DNA of 64,000 bases from Prauserella rugosa (GCF_000719975.1 NZ_JOIJ01000004.1:124001-188000), one strand, 5' to 3'. Numbered from the stretch's first letter, positions 36,190-45,684 are shown. Made by a program: numbers and translations. The notes: generated by a model not told the origin, from the sequence alone.

Positions 36190-36238
36190 CGCTGTTGACT
36201 CCTTGACTCGCTGGTGGCTCGCTGGTGCTGGGAAACGC

Positions 36239-37651
36239 TCAGAGGTCTTCCGGCGAGGACAACGTGCCCCGCACGGCTGTGGCGGCCGCCACGAGCGGGG
36301 ACACGAGGTGGGTCCTGCCGCCCTTGCCCTGCCTGCCTTCGAAGTTGCGGTTCGAGGTGGAGGCGCTGCGCTCACCCGGCTTCAGCTGGTCCGGGTTCAT
36401 GCCGAGGCACATCGAGCAACCCGCCTGCCGCCATTCGGCACCCGCGTCGATGAAGACCTTGTCCAGGCCCTCCTCCTCGGCGGTCTTACGCACCCGCATC
36501 GAGCCGGGCACGACCAGCATGCGCACGCTGTCGGCGACCTTCTTGCCCCGCAGCACGTCCGCGGCGGCGCGCAGGTCCTCGATCCGGCCGTTCGTGCACG
36601 AGCCGAGGAACACGGTGTCCACCGCGATGTCCCGCAGCGGGGTGCCGGGCTCGAGATCCATATAGGACAGGGCCTTCTCGGCGGCGAACTTGGCGCTCTC
36701 GTCACCCATCTGCTCCGGGTCGGGCACGCGCTCGCCCAGCGGCAGACCCTGCCCCGGGTTGGTGCCCCAGGTGACGAACGGGGTGAGGGCGTCGGCGTCG
36801 ATGGTGACCTCGGCGTCGAACTCGGCGTCGGCGTCGGTGCGCAACTCGCGCCACGCGGCCACGGCCTCGTCCCACTGCTCGCCCTGCGGGGCGTGCGGAC
36901 GGCCCTTGAGGTATTCGAAGGTGGTCTCGTCCGGCGCGATCATGCCGGCGCGGGCACCCGCCTCGATGGACATGTTGCAGATCGTCATGCGGGCTTCCAT
37001 CGACAGCGACTCGATGGCGCTGCCGCGGTACTCGAGCACGTAGCCCTGACCGCCGCCGGTACCGATCTTCGCAATGACCGCGAGGATGATGTCCTTCGCG
37101 GTGACGCCGGGGCGCAGCGTGCCCTCGACGTTGATCGCCATCGTCTTGAACGGACGCAGCGGCAGGGTCTGCGTGGCGAGCACGTGCTCGACCTCGGACG
37201 TGCCGATGCCGAAGGCCATGGCACCGAACGCGCCGTGCGTGGAGGTGTGGCTGTCGCCGCACACCACGGTCATGCCGGGCTGGGTCAGGCCGAGCTGCGG
37301 GCCGATGACGTGGACGATGCCCTGTTCCGCGTCGCCCATGGGGTGCAGCCGGACGCCGAACTCCTCGCAGTTCTTGCGCAACGTGTCGACCTGGGTCTTG
37401 GAGACCGGGTCGGCGATCGGCAGTTCGATGTCCACCGTGGGCACGTTGTGGTCCTCGGTGGCGATGGTCAGGTCGGGCCGCCGCACCGGGCGACCCGCGA
37501 GCCGGAGACCGTCGAAGGCCTGCGGACTGGTGACCTCGTGCACGAGATGCAGGTCGATGAACAGCAGATCGGGCTCTGCGCCTTCGCCACGGCGTACCGT
37601 GTGCTCGTCCCACACCTTTTCCGCGAGTGTGCGGCCCCGTTTCTCCGCCAT
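36239..37651 (-). CDS. leuC: 3-isopropylmalate dehydratase large subunit
   Basis: Aconitase-family large subunit holding a [4Fe-4S] cluster. The 470-residue protein shows [52 protein letters not shown], cluster cysteines in [13 protein letters not shown] and [12 protein letters not shown], and the active-site arginine region [14 protein letters not shown]. The [12 protein letters not shown] follows GGAGGAG. It shares a 110-bp divergent region with the NdgR-type regulator, which in Streptomyces controls leuCD. Besides leucine synthesis it is needed for the citramalate branch. Confidence 0.97.
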   Translation of the reverse strand: MAEKRGRTLAEKVWDEHTVRRGEGAEPDLLFIDLHLVHEVTSPQAFDGLRLAGRPVRRPDLTIATEDHNVPTVDIELPIADPVSKTQVDTLRKNCEEFGVRLHPMGDAEQGIVHVIGPQLGLTQPGMTVVCGDSHTSTHGAFGAMAFGIGTSEVEHVLATQTLPLRPFKTMAINVEGTLRPGVTAKDIILAVIAKIGTGGGQGYVLEYRGSAIESLSMEARMTICNMSIEAGARAGMIAPDETTFEYLKGRPHAPQGEQWDEAVAAWRELRTDADAEFDAEVTIDADALTPFVTWGTNPGQGLPLGERVPDPEQMGDESAKFAAEKALSYMDLEPGTPLRDIAVDTVFLGSCTNGRIEDLRAAADVLRGKKVADSVRMLVVPGSMRVRKTAEEEGLDKVFIDAGAEWRQAGCSMCLGMNPDQLKPGERSASTSNRNFEGRQGKGGRTHLVSPLVAAATAVRGTLSSPEDL

Positions 37652-37720
37652 CAGGGCTCCTCCATGAGCGTCGCTGGGAACTGGCCGGCCGGGCGGTGAA
37701 CTCCCGGCCGTGTGTCCCAA

Positions 37721-37754
37721 AATCTGGACGTCCCAGACTTCGGGATTGTAGTAT
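37721..37754. promoter_or_regulatory. Candidate NdgR operator and leaderless ndgR promoter
   Basis: AATCTGGACGTCCCAGACTT (37721-37740) is an imperfect palindrome (AATCTGG-AC against AAGTCTGGGAC). It is followed by TAGTAT (37749-37754), a good -10 hexamer, six nt before the GTG of ndgR, so that transcript is likely leaderless. The palindrome also lies 70 bp upstream of leuC. Binding by NdgR is inferred from known IclR control of leuCD. Confidence 0.55.
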
Positions 37755-37760
37755 CGCTGT

Positions 37761-38480
37761 GTGGGACAGCATAACTCTGAAGCTCAGCAGAGCGGTATCG
37801 GCGTCTTGGACAAGGCGGTCGCGGTGTTGCAGGCGGCCGCGGCACAGCCGTGTGGCTTGGCGGAGTTGTGCGCCGAGACGGGCCTTCCCCGGGCGACGGC
37901 GCACCGGCTCGCGGTGGGCCTGGAGGTGCATCGGTTGTTGCGGCGTGGGCCGGACGGCCGGTGGCGTCCCGGCGCGGCGCTGGCGGAGCTGTCGGGCGGT
38001 ACGGCCGATCCGTTGTTGGACGCGGCTGCCGTGGTGTTGCCCAAATTGCGGGACATGACCGGCGAGAGCGTCCAGTTGTACCGGCGGGACGGGGTGCAGC
38101 GGGTGTGTGTGGCGGCTGCGGAACCGCCGAGTGGGTTGCGGGACACGGTGCCGGTGGGTTCGCGGTTGCCGATGACGGCGGGGTCGGGGGCGAAGGTGCT
38201 GACCGCGTGGGCGGATCCGCATACGCAGCAGGCGATCTTGTCGGAGGCGGTGTTCGGGGAGCGGACGCTGTTGGAGGTGCGGCGTCGCGGGTGGGCGCAG
38301 AGTGTGGCCGAGCGCGAGCCGGGGGTGTCGAGTGTGTCGGCGCCGGTGCGTGATTCGTCGGGTGCGGTGGTGGCCGCGGTGTCGGTGTCGGGTCCGGTGG
38401 ATCGGATCGGCCGGAAGCCGGGGGCCAGGTGGGCGAGCGACCTGCTGGAAGCAGCGGAGTCCCTACAGGAACGCCTCTGA
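37761..38480 (+). CDS. ndgR: IclR-family regulator of branched-chain amino acid genes (NdgR-like)
   Basis: A 239-residue IclR protein with an N-terminal winged helix ([45 protein letters not shown]) and a C-terminal effector domain ([58 protein letters not shown]). These blocks match NdgR/AreB/LtbR, which activate or repress leuCD and other amino acid genes in actinobacteria. It is divergent from leuC, the conserved arrangement. The gene is followed within 12 bp by a palindromic repeat element. Confidence 0.92.
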   Translation: MGQHNSEAQQSGIGVLDKAVAVLQAAAAQPCGLAELCAETGLPRATAHRLAVGLEVHRLLRRGPDGRWRPGAALAELSGGTADPLLDAAAVVLPKLRDMTGESVQLYRRDGVQRVCVAAAEPPSGLRDTVPVGSRLPMTAGSGAKVLTAWADPHTQQAILSEAVFGERTLLEVRRRGWAQSVAEREPGVSSVSAPVRDSSGAVVAAVSVSGPVDRIGRKPGARWASDLLEAAESLQERL

Positions 38481-38492
38481 CCCCCGGATGAA

Positions 38493-38625
38493 GCCCCCGA
38501 GGGCCCTTTGGTCGCGTTCAACGCAACCATTGTTCCCTTCACCAGCTCCTGTCCCTGCCGATTCACGCCATCGGAACGAAGGGAACATTCGTCGCGTTCA
38601 ACGCAACTATGGGGCCCTCGGGAGC
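38493..38625. repeat. Dispersed nested palindromic repeat, copy B
   Basis: Second copy of the 133-nt element, left arm from GCCCCCGAGGGCCCTTTGG and right arm ending GGGGCCCTCGGGAGC. Arms closely match copy A (14976-15109), with changes at several paired positions (for example TTGAACG against TTCAACG), while the roughly 40-nt centre differs. It begins 12 nt after the ndgR stop. The rest of the gap to the tRNA-Glu gene (38626-38744) is G-rich and holds nothing else I can identify. Confidence 0.85.
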
Positions 38626-38744
38626 ATCACCACACACGGCGGAACCGGCGAACAGAGCGCAAGCGTAGGCAGGGGGGCCCGGGGGGGGGCGAAGCCCGTC
38701 GGGGTCGGGGTGTGGGGCTGCGGCCCCCACAAGACATAACGAGA

Positions 38745-38779
38745 AAAACCCTATCTGCGCTTTCCGCAGATAGGGTTTT
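38745..38779 (-). terminator. Terminator after tRNA-Glu
   Basis: AAAACCCTATCTGCG and CGCAGATAGGGTTTT form a perfect 15-bp stem with a 5-nt loop, 12 bp beyond the 3' end of tRNA-Glu; T residues follow the stem on the minus strand. Confidence 0.9.
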
Positions 38780-38791
38780 CCCTTTTTCTTG

Positions 38792-38864
38792 TACCCCCGA
38801 TGGGATTCGAACCCACGCTACCGGCGTGAGAGGCCGGCGTCCTAGGCCGCTAGACGACGGGGGC
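38792..38864 (-). tRNA. tRNA-Glu (CTC)
   Basis: A 73-nt cloverleaf read on the minus strand: acceptor GCCCCCG against CGGGGGT with discriminator A, anticodon stem CCGGC/GCCGG around loop CTCTCAC (anticodon CTC), and T-arm GGGTTCGAATCCC. CCA is not encoded. It is next to tRNA-Gln and upstream of a strong terminator; glutamyl-tRNA synthetase lies 1.3 kb away, a conserved association. Confidence 0.95.
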
Positions 38865-38915
38865 TTGCTTTTGTGTTGGAAGAGAACTTACCAGACCGGT
38901 CTGTTCGCTTCTCAG

Positions 38916-38987
38916 CTGGGGTACCAGGACTCGAACCTAGACTAACTGAACCAGAATCAGTCGTGCTGCCAATTACACCATACCCCA
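38916..38987 (-). tRNA. tRNA-Gln (CTG)
   Basis: A 72-nt minus-strand cloverleaf: acceptor TGGGGTA/TACCCCA with discriminator G, anticodon stem ACTGA/TCAGT around TTCTGGT (anticodon CTG), and T-arm GGTTCGAGTCC. CCA is not encoded. It is transcribed ahead of tRNA-Glu, 51 bp away, probably as one transcript. In most actinobacteria this tRNA is first charged with glutamate by GltX and then amidated by GatCAB (not in the window). Confidence 0.95.
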
Positions 38988-39152
38988 ACGGATACTTCGT
39001 CCGAGCTCACCGGAGTGCTTCCCGGGTCCGTATCGCGTTGTTGAAGAAAGCATAGACCACGCTCTGTGGCCGCTCGCAGGCGGGGTCCCGCTGCGCGGTG
39101 CGTGACGCGTCCCCGCAGGTACCGGCCGCGCACCTGGCTCGGCTGGGGCTCC

Positions 39153-40028
39153 TCACCGCGGGGCTGGCACGCCCACCCGGACGAACTCGGAGACGAGCAG
39201 TTCCGGCAGTTCGGCGAGTGTGGTGAGCACGTGCACGCCGTCGGGCACCGCCTCGCCCGGCTCCACGTCCTCCCCCGTTGCTGCCGTCTCGGCAGACCCG
39301 TCGGACTCACGGGCATCGTCGGTCTCGCCGGCCTCGGCCGCGCAGACCCCTCCGCGGTCGAGCCACACGCCGCCGAGGCCCGCGTCCCGGGCGCCGACGG
39401 CGTCGGTGGTGAGTTTGTCGCCCACGTGCACGGCTTCCCGTGGGTCGCAGCCGAGCTGGAGGCACACGGACTCGAACATCGCGGGGTCGGGCTTGGCCAT
39501 CCCGATCTCGCCCGCGATCGCGACGTGGTCGAAGAACGGCGTGAGCCCGAGCGCGGCGAGTTTGTCGCGTTGGTGCGCACCCGAGGCGTTCGTCACGGCG
39601 GCGAGCTGCACACCGGCGGCCGTGAGCCATTCCAGGCACGGCAACACGTCGTCGAACAGCCGCCACGAACGGTTCAGCAGAGCCTTCCGCCGCGATTCGA
39701 ACTCGGCGGCGTCGTCGAGATCGACGCTGAGGCCGAGCCCGGTGAGGAACGCGTGGCTGCGCCGTGTGTGCATCTCGGCGTAGTCGAGCCGTCCTTCGAC
39801 GACGCGGGCGACGTGCTCGTCGGTGACGCGCTCCCAGGTCGCCCACATGTCGCTGCGGCCGATGAGTGCCGCGAGCGTGCGCTTTCCCGTCGCCGTGAAA
39901 TCGATGAGCGTGTCGTCGATGTCGAGGCACACCGCCCGCAGTTCGGGGGGCGCCCACACATCGGCGTCGACACGCCTCTCACCGGCGACGGTTTGCGGAG
40001 CTGTCGGGGAGCCAAGCGCAAAAGCCAC
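39153..40028 (-). CDS. HAD-family hydrolase
   Basis: A 291-residue haloacid dehalogenase-like hydrolase. Motif I is AVCLDIDDTLIDF (nucleophile and acid/base Asp), followed by a helical cap (about 60-140), motif II VTNASGAH, motif III lysine in GMAKPDPAMF and motif IV VHVGDKLTTDAVGARDAG. The C-terminal ~60 residues include an acidic linker (EAGETDDARESDGSAETAATGED). It resembles the phosphatases of the 2-haloalkanoic/YjjG type; substrate unknown. It lies 87 bp downstream of gltX on the same strand. Confidence 0.85.
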   Translation of the reverse strand: MAFALGSPTAPQTVAGERRVDADVWAPPELRAVCLDIDDTLIDFTATGKRTLAALIGRSDMWATWERVTDEHVARVVEGRLDYAEMHTRRSHAFLTGLGLSVDLDDAAEFESRRKALLNRSWRLFDDVLPCLEWLTAAGVQLAAVTNASGAHQRDKLAALGLTPFFDHVAIAGEIGMAKPDPAMFESVCLQLGCDPREAVHVGDKLTTDAVGARDAGLGGVWLDRGGVCAAEAGETDDARESDGSAETAATGEDVEPGEAVPDGVHVLTTLAELPELLVSEFVRVGVPAPR

Positions 40029-40115
40029 CCACGCGAGGCTAGGGGGTTTTCGGTGAGCCCGACTCTGCTAACGAGGTGATATGGCCGGTTCTGTTTCGGT
40101 CCAGGTTCCCTACGC

Positions 40116-41615
40116 TCAGTTGCCCGGCAACGCGCGGCGCAGCCGTCCGAGTGATACGTCCCGTCCGAGCAATTCCATCGATTCGTAGAGCGGCGGTGAC
40201 ACCGTGCGTCCGGTCACAGCCACCCGCACGGGCGCGAACGCCTTGCGGGGCTTGAGACCCAGCTTCTCGACGAGTGCGTCCTTGAGTGCCTGCTCGATCT
40301 CGGCGGCCTCCCAGGACGACAACGCCTCGAGCGCCTCGATGGAGGCACGCAGTACCGGCTCCGAGTCCGGGCCCAGTGCCTTCGCGGCCGCGGCCTCCTC
40401 CGGCGCGAACTCGGCCTCGTCGATGAACAGGAACCGCAACAGGTCGCCGGCCTCGGACAGCACGGCGACACGCTCCTGCACGAGCGGGGCGATCGCCGAG
40501 AGCTTCTCACGCTGCTCGGTGGTCGGCTCCTCGGGAAGCACCCCGGCATCGGTGAGATAAGGGACGAGTCGCTCGACGAAGTCGTCGTGGGCCAGCGCCC
40601 GCACGTGCGTGCCGTTGATGGACTCGGCCTTCTTCTGGTCGAACCGCGCGGGGTTGGCGCTGACCTTGGTGATCTCGAACGCCTCGACGAGTTCGTCGAC
40701 GGTGAAGATGTCCCGGTCGTCGGCGATCGACCAGCCGAGCAGGGCGAGGTAGTTCAGCAGCCCTTCGGGGATGAAGCCGCGGTCGCGATAGTTGAACAGG
40801 TTGGACTGCGGGTCCCGTTTGGACAGTTTCTTGTTGCCCTCGCCCATGACGTAGGGCATGTGGCCGAACTCGGGCACGAACTCGGCGACACCGATGCGCT
40901 GCAGCGCCCGGTACAGCGCGATCTGGCGCGGCGTGGACGGCAGCAGATCCTCACCGCGCAGCACGTGGGTGATGCGCATCAGCGCGTCGTCGACCGGATT
41001 GGTCAGCGTGTACAGCGGTGCGCCGTTGGCGCGCACGAGCACCGGGTCGGGCACGGTGCCCGCCTTGAACTCGATCTCACCGCGCACGAGGTCGTTCCAC
41101 GACAGGTCCTCGTCGGGCATCCGCAGCCGCAGCACGGGCTCGCGTCCCTCGGCGCGGAACGCCTGCTTCTGCTCGTCGGTGAGGTCGCGGTCGTAGTTGT
41201 CGTAGCCCAGCTGAGGGTCCTGGCCCGCGTCCTTGCGCCGCTGCTGGACCTCCTCGCCGGTCGAGAACGACTCGTAGAGCTCACCGGCCTCGAGGAGCTT
41301 GGCGGCGACGTCGCGGTAGATGTCGGCGCGCTCGCTCTGGCGGTACGGCCCGTAGTCCCCGCCGACCTCGGGGCCCTCGTCCCAGTCGATCCCCAGCCAG
41401 CGCAGTGCATCGAGCAGCGCCTCGTAGGACTCCTCGCTGTCGCGCGAGGCGTCGGTGTCCTCGATCCGGAACACCAGCTTGCCGCCGTTGTGCCGGGCGA
41501 AGGCCCAGTTGAACAGCGCGGTGCGGATCAGGCCCACGTGCGGCGTGCCGGTGGGCGAAGGGCAGAAGCGAGCACGGACGGCCGTGGTGACGTCGGCGGG
41601 CTTGGTCTCAGTCAT
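40116..41615 (-). CDS. gltX: Glutamyl-tRNA synthetase
   Basis: Class I synthetase of 499 residues that charges tRNA-Glu. The HIGH-type motif is [23 protein letters not shown] and the KMSKS-type loop is KKLSKRDPQ. The catalytic region includes [16 protein letters not shown] and the anticodon-binding helical domain is at the C-terminus. The cysteine-rich zinc site of the E. coli enzyme is absent ([17 protein letters not shown]). Together with tRNA-Glu and tRNA-Gln genes nearby, it is consistent with non-discriminating charging, although that cannot be proved from sequence. Confidence 0.97.
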   Translation of the reverse strand: MTETKPADVTTAVRARFCPSPTGTPHVGLIRTALFNWAFARHNGGKLVFRIEDTDASRDSEESYEALLDALRWLGIDWDEGPEVGGDYGPYRQSERADIYRDVAAKLLEAGELYESFSTGEEVQQRRKDAGQDPQLGYDNYDRDLTDEQKQAFRAEGREPVLRLRMPDEDLSWNDLVRGEIEFKAGTVPDPVLVRANGAPLYTLTNPVDDALMRITHVLRGEDLLPSTPRQIALYRALQRIGVAEFVPEFGHMPYVMGEGNKKLSKRDPQSNLFNYRDRGFIPEGLLNYLALLGWSIADDRDIFTVDELVEAFEITKVSANPARFDQKKAESINGTHVRALAHDDFVERLVPYLTDAGVLPEEPTTEQREKLSAIAPLVQERVAVLSEAGDLLRFLFIDEAEFAPEEAAAAKALGPDSEPVLRASIEALEALSSWEAAEIEQALKDALVEKLGLKPRKAFAPVRVAVTGRTVSPPLYESMELLGRDVSLGRLRRALPGN

Positions 41616-41670
41616 AGCCCGACCAGCGTAGCGCTGTTGACTTCGCCGATGTTCGAGCGCATCCTCGTAT

Positions 41671-41690
41671 TATTCAACGCCCGTTGAATA
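41671..41690. promoter_or_regulatory. Perfect 20-bp palindrome upstream of the flavin monooxygenase
   Basis: TATTCAACGCCCGTTGAATA has 9-bp arms with a 2-bp centre. It resembles a TetR-family operator and lies 60 bp upstream of the FAD-dependent oxidoreductase and 56 bp from the gltX start. No TetR gene adjoins it in this window. Confidence 0.7.
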
Positions 41691-41750
41691 GCCTGTCGAA
41701 CGGGCCCGTCGAATACGGGCGGACGAAGCGAGGTGGAGGAGGTGGACGAC

Positions 41751-42983
41751 GTGGAGACACGGACGACGTGCGTGGTCGCAGGCGGCGGCCCCGCGGGCAT
41801 GGTGCTGGGCCTGTTGCTCGCACGCGCGGGCGTGGACGTGACGGTGCTCGAGAAGCACGGGGACTTCCTGCGCGATTTCCGGGGCGACACGGTGCACCCG
41901 TCGACGATGACGCTGCTCGACGAGCTCGGTCTCGGTGAGCAGTTCGCCGCACTGCCCCAAACACGTCTCGACGAGATCGCCTTCCCCACCGCGGGCCACG
42001 GTTCGGTACGGGTCGGCGATCTGCGCAGGCTGCGCCGCTGGACGAAGTACCCGTACATCGCGATCGTGCCGCAGTGGGACGTGCTGAACCTCATCGAGAA
42101 GGCCGGGGCCGAGGAACCGGCGTTCACGCTGCGCATGAACACCGAGGCGACCGGCCTGGTGTGGGACGGCGACCGCGTGGCGGGCGTGCGCTACCGGGAC
42201 GCCGAGGGCGAGGGCGTACTCCGCGCGGACCTCACGATCGCGGCCGACGGCAGGGGATCACGACTGCGCGAAGAGGCCGGCCTCGTGCCGAAGGAGTTCC
42301 CGGTGCCGTTCGACGCCTGGTGGTTCCGCGTCGGCAGGAAAGCCGACGATCCCGCCTCGCTGGCGCCGACGATGCGCAGGGGCACGTTCGTCATCGACAT
42401 CCCCCGCGAGGGCTACCGCCAGCTCGGGTACCTGGCCCGCAAGGGCACGGACCGGCAGCTGCGCGAGCGCGGCATCGAGGCGTTCCGCGCCGAGATCGCC
42501 CGCGCCCTGCCGCACCTGGCCGGCCGCATGGACGACGTGCGGTCCATGGACGACGTCAAACACCTCGACGTCCGGTTGAACCGACTCGACCGCTGGCACG
42601 TCGAGGGCCTGCTGTGCCTGGGCGACGCGGCGCACGCGATGTCGCCGATCGGGGGCGTCGGGGTGAACCTGGCCGTCCAGGACGCCGTCGCCGCGGCCAC
42701 CTTGCTGGCCGCACCGCTGCGGGCGGGCACGACCACGGCCGCCGACCTGGCCACCGTCCGTCGTCGTCGCTGGGCCCCGACGGTCGCGGTGCAGCTGTTG
42801 CAGCGCCTGCTGCACCGGGTCGTCGCCGCGCCGGTCGTCGAGGGCAGGCGCGAAGGGCCGCCCGCCCCGTTCGCGGCGGTGCTGCGCAGGCTGCCCGCGC
42901 TGTCGGTGGTGCCCGCCTACCTCATCGGTATCGGAATCCGGCCCGAACACGCACCGGAGTTCGCCCGCAGGGGCGCGTCCTGA
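41751..42983 (+). CDS. FAD-dependent aromatic-type monooxygenase
   Basis: A 410-residue group A flavoprotein monooxygenase. It shows the FAD dinucleotide motif CVVAGGGPAGMVLGLLLARAG, the DG motif TIAADGRGSRLREEAG and the GD motif CLGDAAHAMSPIGGVGVNLAVQDAVAAA. Such enzymes hydroxylate phenolic or polyketide-like substrates with NAD(P)H. Three in-frame GTG codons are possible; 41751 is chosen because GGAGGAGG ends 8 nt before it. The upstream 20-bp palindrome suggests ligand-responsive repression. It is convergent with the FAH-family gene (10 bp apart). Confidence 0.88.
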   Translation: METRTTCVVAGGGPAGMVLGLLLARAGVDVTVLEKHGDFLRDFRGDTVHPSTMTLLDELGLGEQFAALPQTRLDEIAFPTAGHGSVRVGDLRRLRRWTKYPYIAIVPQWDVLNLIEKAGAEEPAFTLRMNTEATGLVWDGDRVAGVRYRDAEGEGVLRADLTIAADGRGSRLREEAGLVPKEFPVPFDAWWFRVGRKADDPASLAPTMRRGTFVIDIPREGYRQLGYLARKGTDRQLRERGIEAFRAEIARALPHLAGRMDDVRSMDDVKHLDVRLNRLDRWHVEGLLCLGDAAHAMSPIGGVGVNLAVQDAVAAATLLAAPLRAGTTTAADLATVRRRRWAPTVAVQLLQRLLHRVVAAPVVEGRREGPPAPFAAVLRRLPALSVVPAYLIGIGIRPEHAPEFARRGAS

Positions 42984-42993
42984 GCCGCCGGGC

Positions 42994-43770
42994 TCAGGCG
43001 TCCTGGACCGGGTTGGTGAGCGTGCCGATCTTCTCGATCGTCACCGACACCTCGTTGCCCGCGACGATGGGACCGACGCCCGCGGGCGTTCCCGTCAGGA
43101 TCGTGTCACCGGGCAGGAGCGTCATGACCGAGGAGACGAACTCGATGAGCTCCGGGATCTTGTGCACCAGCTCCGAGGTCCGCGAGTCCTGTTTGGTCTC
43201 GCCGTCGACGGTGGTCGAGATGGCGAGATCGGACGGGTCGAGCTGGGTCTCGATCCACGGGCCGATCGGGCAGAACGTGTCGAAGCCCTTGGCACGCCCC
43301 CACTGGCCGTCGGACTTCTGGAAGTCCCTGGCGCTCACGTCGTTGGCGACCGTGTAGCCGAGCACCGCCTGCGGGGCCTGTGCGGCGGAGACGTTCTTCA
43401 CCGGCTGTCCGATGACGACGGCCAGCTCGCCCTCGAAGTCGACCTTGGAGGATTGCTGGGGCCTGCGGATCGGCGCGTTGGGGCCGATGACGGTGGTCGA
43501 CGGCTTGAGGAAGATCATCGGCTCCGCCGGGACCTCGTTGCCCATCTCGCGGGCGTGGTCGGCGTAGTTGCGGCCGACGGCGATGACCTTGGTCGGCAGA
43601 ATGGGGGCCAGCAGCCGGACGTCCGACAGCGGCCACTTCCTTCCGGTGTAGTTCGGCGTACCGAACGGATGGTCGGCGATCTCCGAGACCATCGTGTCGT
43701 TGCTGTCGCCGTCTCCGTCCACCGAGACGAAGGCGACACCTTCCGGGTGAGCAATCCGAGCCAAACGCAC
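42994..43770 (-). CDS. Fumarylacetoacetate hydrolase-family protein
   Basis: A 258-residue FAH-fold protein: VIAVGRNYADHAREMGNE, the acidic metal-binding motif VDFEGELAVVIGQ, GYTVANDVSARDFQKSDGQW and TGTPAGVG. The family includes hydratases, decarboxylases and acylpyruvases; the exact reaction is not readable. The GTG at VRLARIAHPEG matches the family N-terminus and lies 7 nt downstream of TACGAT (43778-43783), so a leaderless transcript is likely; ATG 43779 is the alternative. The same gene neighbours gltX in M. tuberculosis. Confidence 0.88.
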   Translation of the reverse strand: MRLARIAHPEGVAFVSVDGDGDSNDTMVSEIADHPFGTPNYTGRKWPLSDVRLLAPILPTKVIAVGRNYADHAREMGNEVPAEPMIFLKPSTTVIGPNAPIRRPQQSSKVDFEGELAVVIGQPVKNVSAAQAPQAVLGYTVANDVSARDFQKSDGQWGRAKGFDTFCPIGPWIETQLDPSDLAISTTVDGETKQDSRTSELVHKIPELIEFVSSVMTLLPGDTILTGTPAGVGPIVAGNEVSVTIEKIGTLTNPVQDA

Positions 43771-43850
43771 GAGCCCCATCGTAGCCGTGCGTGCCCGCAA
43801 CCGGCCGACGCCTCGCAGGATCCGTTCCCGGACAGCCGGAGGCGATGCCC

Positions 43851-43888
43851 GCACCGCCCCGGAGACGGCGGGCACTCCGGGGCGGTGC
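43851..43888 (-). terminator. Terminator after cimA
   Basis: GCACCGCCCCGGAG (43851-43864) and CTCCGGGGCGGTGC (43875-43888) form a perfect 14-bp stem with a 10-nt loop, 33 bp beyond the cimA stop. A small 15-bp duplication (GCGGTCGTAGTC) lies beside it. Confidence 0.85.
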
Positions 43889-43921
43889 GGTCGTAGTCGG
43901 CGCGGTCGTAGTCCGCGGTCG

Positions 43922-45547
43922 TCAGTCGGTGCTCGCGCGGAGCGCCTTGTGCGCCAGTGCGTCGCACAGGGCGAGCCAGCTGGCCTCGACGATGTTCTCG
44001 TGGACGCCGACCGTGGTCCACTCGCGTTCGCGGTCGGAGGATTCGACCAGTACCCGCGTCACCGCACCGGTGCCCTGCCGGTTCACCAGGATGCGCACCT
44101 TGTAGTCCGACAGCGCCATCTCGTCGAGCCACGACAGATGCGGCCGCAGCGCCTTCCGCAGTGCCGCATCGAGTGCGTTGACCGGACCGTTCCCCTCGGC
44201 GGTGGCGATGACCCGCTCCCCCGCCACGTGCACCTTCACGGTGGCCTCGGAGACCACCTCGCCGTCCACGCGGTGGTCGAGCACCACCCGGTACGACTCG
44301 AGCGTGAACGGCGGCGCCGCGGCCTCGCGGCCCTCGGCACCGGCGATCTCGCGGCGCATCAACAGTTCCAACGATGCGTCGGCTGCCTCGAACGACCAGC
44401 CGCCCGCCTCGAGGTCCTTCACCTTGTCGACCGTGCTGCTCAACGCCTCGGGATTGCCGGCGAGGTCGACGCCCAGTTCGGCGCCCTTGAGTTCGAGGCT
44501 CGCCTTGCCCGCCATCTCGGTGACCAGGACGCGCATGTCGTTGCCGACGGTCGCCGGGTCGATGTGGTTGTACAGCAACGGATCCACTTTGATCGCGCTC
44601 GCGTGCAGCCCCGCCTTGTGGGCGAAGGCCGACGACCCGACGTAGGCCTGGTGGGTGTCGGGTGCGATGTTGGCGATCTCGGCGAGGGCGTGGGACACCC
44701 GGGTCAGCTCGGCGGCCCGGCCCTCGGGAAGGACGTTCATCCCCAGTTTGGCCACGAGGTTTCCCGTGACGGCGAACAGATCGGCGTTGCCGGCACGTTC
44801 CCCGTAGCCGTTCGCGGTGCACTGCACGTGGGTGGCACCCGCCTGCACCGCGGCGATGCTGTTGGCGACGGCGCACGAGGTGTCGTCCTGACAGTGGATG
44901 CCGATGCGCAGTCCGGTGCGGTCGGCCACCTCGCGGACGGTCTCGGCGATACCGAGGGGCAGCTGGCCGCCGTTGGTGTCGCACAGCACGACCACGTCGG
45001 CGCCCGCGGTGCCCGCCGCGTCCAGCACGCGCAACGCGGAGTCCGGATCGTGGGCGTAGCCGTCGAAGAAGTGCTCGGCGTCGAGGAACACGCGCCTGCC
45101 TTCGCCGACGAGGAACTTCACCGTGTCGGCGACCATGGCGCACGCCTCGTCGACGTCGACCCGCAGCGCGCGCTCGATGTGCCGAACGTCCGATTTGGCC
45201 ACCAGGGTCACGACGGGCGCCTGTGAGTCGAGCAGTGCGCGTACCTGCGGGTCGTCCCCCGCCGCGGTGCCGGCACGCCGGGTCGATCCGAACGCGACGA
45301 GTGCGGCGTGGGACAGCTCGAGCTCACCGGCGGCCGCACGGGCGAAGAACTCCGTGTCCTTCGGCATGGCACCCGGCCAGCCACCCTCGATGAACCCGAC
45401 ACCGAGCTCGTCGAGATGCCGTGCGACGGCGAGCTTGTCGGCCACCGAGTACGAGATCCCCTCACGCTGGGCCCCGTCGCGCAGCGTGGTGTCGTACAGG
45501 TGGAAGTCGTCGCCGAGCGGGGTGCCGGCCGGTTCCGTGCGGGTCAC
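43922..45547 (-). CDS. cimA: (R)-citramalate synthase
   Basis: CimA condenses pyruvate and acetyl-CoA to (R)-citramalate, which LeuCD and LeuB turn into 2-oxobutyrate for isoleucine without using threonine. The 541-residue protein has the DRE-TIM catalytic start LYDTTLRDGAQREGISYSVADKL, GGWPGAMPKDTEFF, the metal-binding HCQDDTSCAVANS and GNADLF..., and the C-terminal LeuA-type regulatory domain (SYRVVLDHRVDGEVVSEATVKVHVAGE). The GTG start follows GAGGAGA. The gene is preceded by a leader ORF with three Ile codons and a terminator hairpin, indicating control by isoleucine supply. Confidence 0.95.
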   Translation of the reverse strand: MTRTEPAGTPLGDDFHLYDTTLRDGAQREGISYSVADKLAVARHLDELGVGFIEGGWPGAMPKDTEFFARAAAGELELSHAALVAFGSTRRAGTAAGDDPQVRALLDSQAPVVTLVAKSDVRHIERALRVDVDEACAMVADTVKFLVGEGRRVFLDAEHFFDGYAHDPDSALRVLDAAGTAGADVVVLCDTNGGQLPLGIAETVREVADRTGLRIGIHCQDDTSCAVANSIAAVQAGATHVQCTANGYGERAGNADLFAVTGNLVAKLGMNVLPEGRAAELTRVSHALAEIANIAPDTHQAYVGSSAFAHKAGLHASAIKVDPLLYNHIDPATVGNDMRVLVTEMAGKASLELKGAELGVDLAGNPEALSSTVDKVKDLEAGGWSFEAADASLELLMRREIAGAEGREAAAPPFTLESYRVVLDHRVDGEVVSEATVKVHVAGERVIATAEGNGPVNALDAALRKALRPHLSWLDEMALSDYKVRILVNRQGTGAVTRVLVESSDREREWTTVGVHENIVEASWLALCDALAHKALRASTD

Positions 45548-45610
45548 GGGTTCGTCTCCTCGGAAAGAGTGCGGGCTGGGTCTGCGGTGGACGCGGGCCT
45601 GTGTGGCCAA

Positions 45611-45684
45611 CAAAAAAGACCCCCCGCGTGAGGATGCGAGAGGTCTGCGCGCCGGGTGCTCGAAAGGGCACTTATCCGGCGCGC
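45611..45684 (-). terminator. Attenuator of cimA: pause hairpin plus intrinsic terminator
   Basis: Reading the minus strand, GCGCGCCGG (45684-45676, inside the end of the leader ORF) pairs perfectly with CCGGCGCGC (45654-45646). Directly after it AGACCTCTCGC and GCGGGGGGTCT form an 11-bp stem (45645-45616, two G-U pairs), followed by a six-T tract (45616-45611). The two hairpins abut. CCCGGCGCG of the first could instead pair with CGCGGGGGG of the second (7 pairs, 2 mismatches), giving an antiterminator. Confidence 0.8.
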
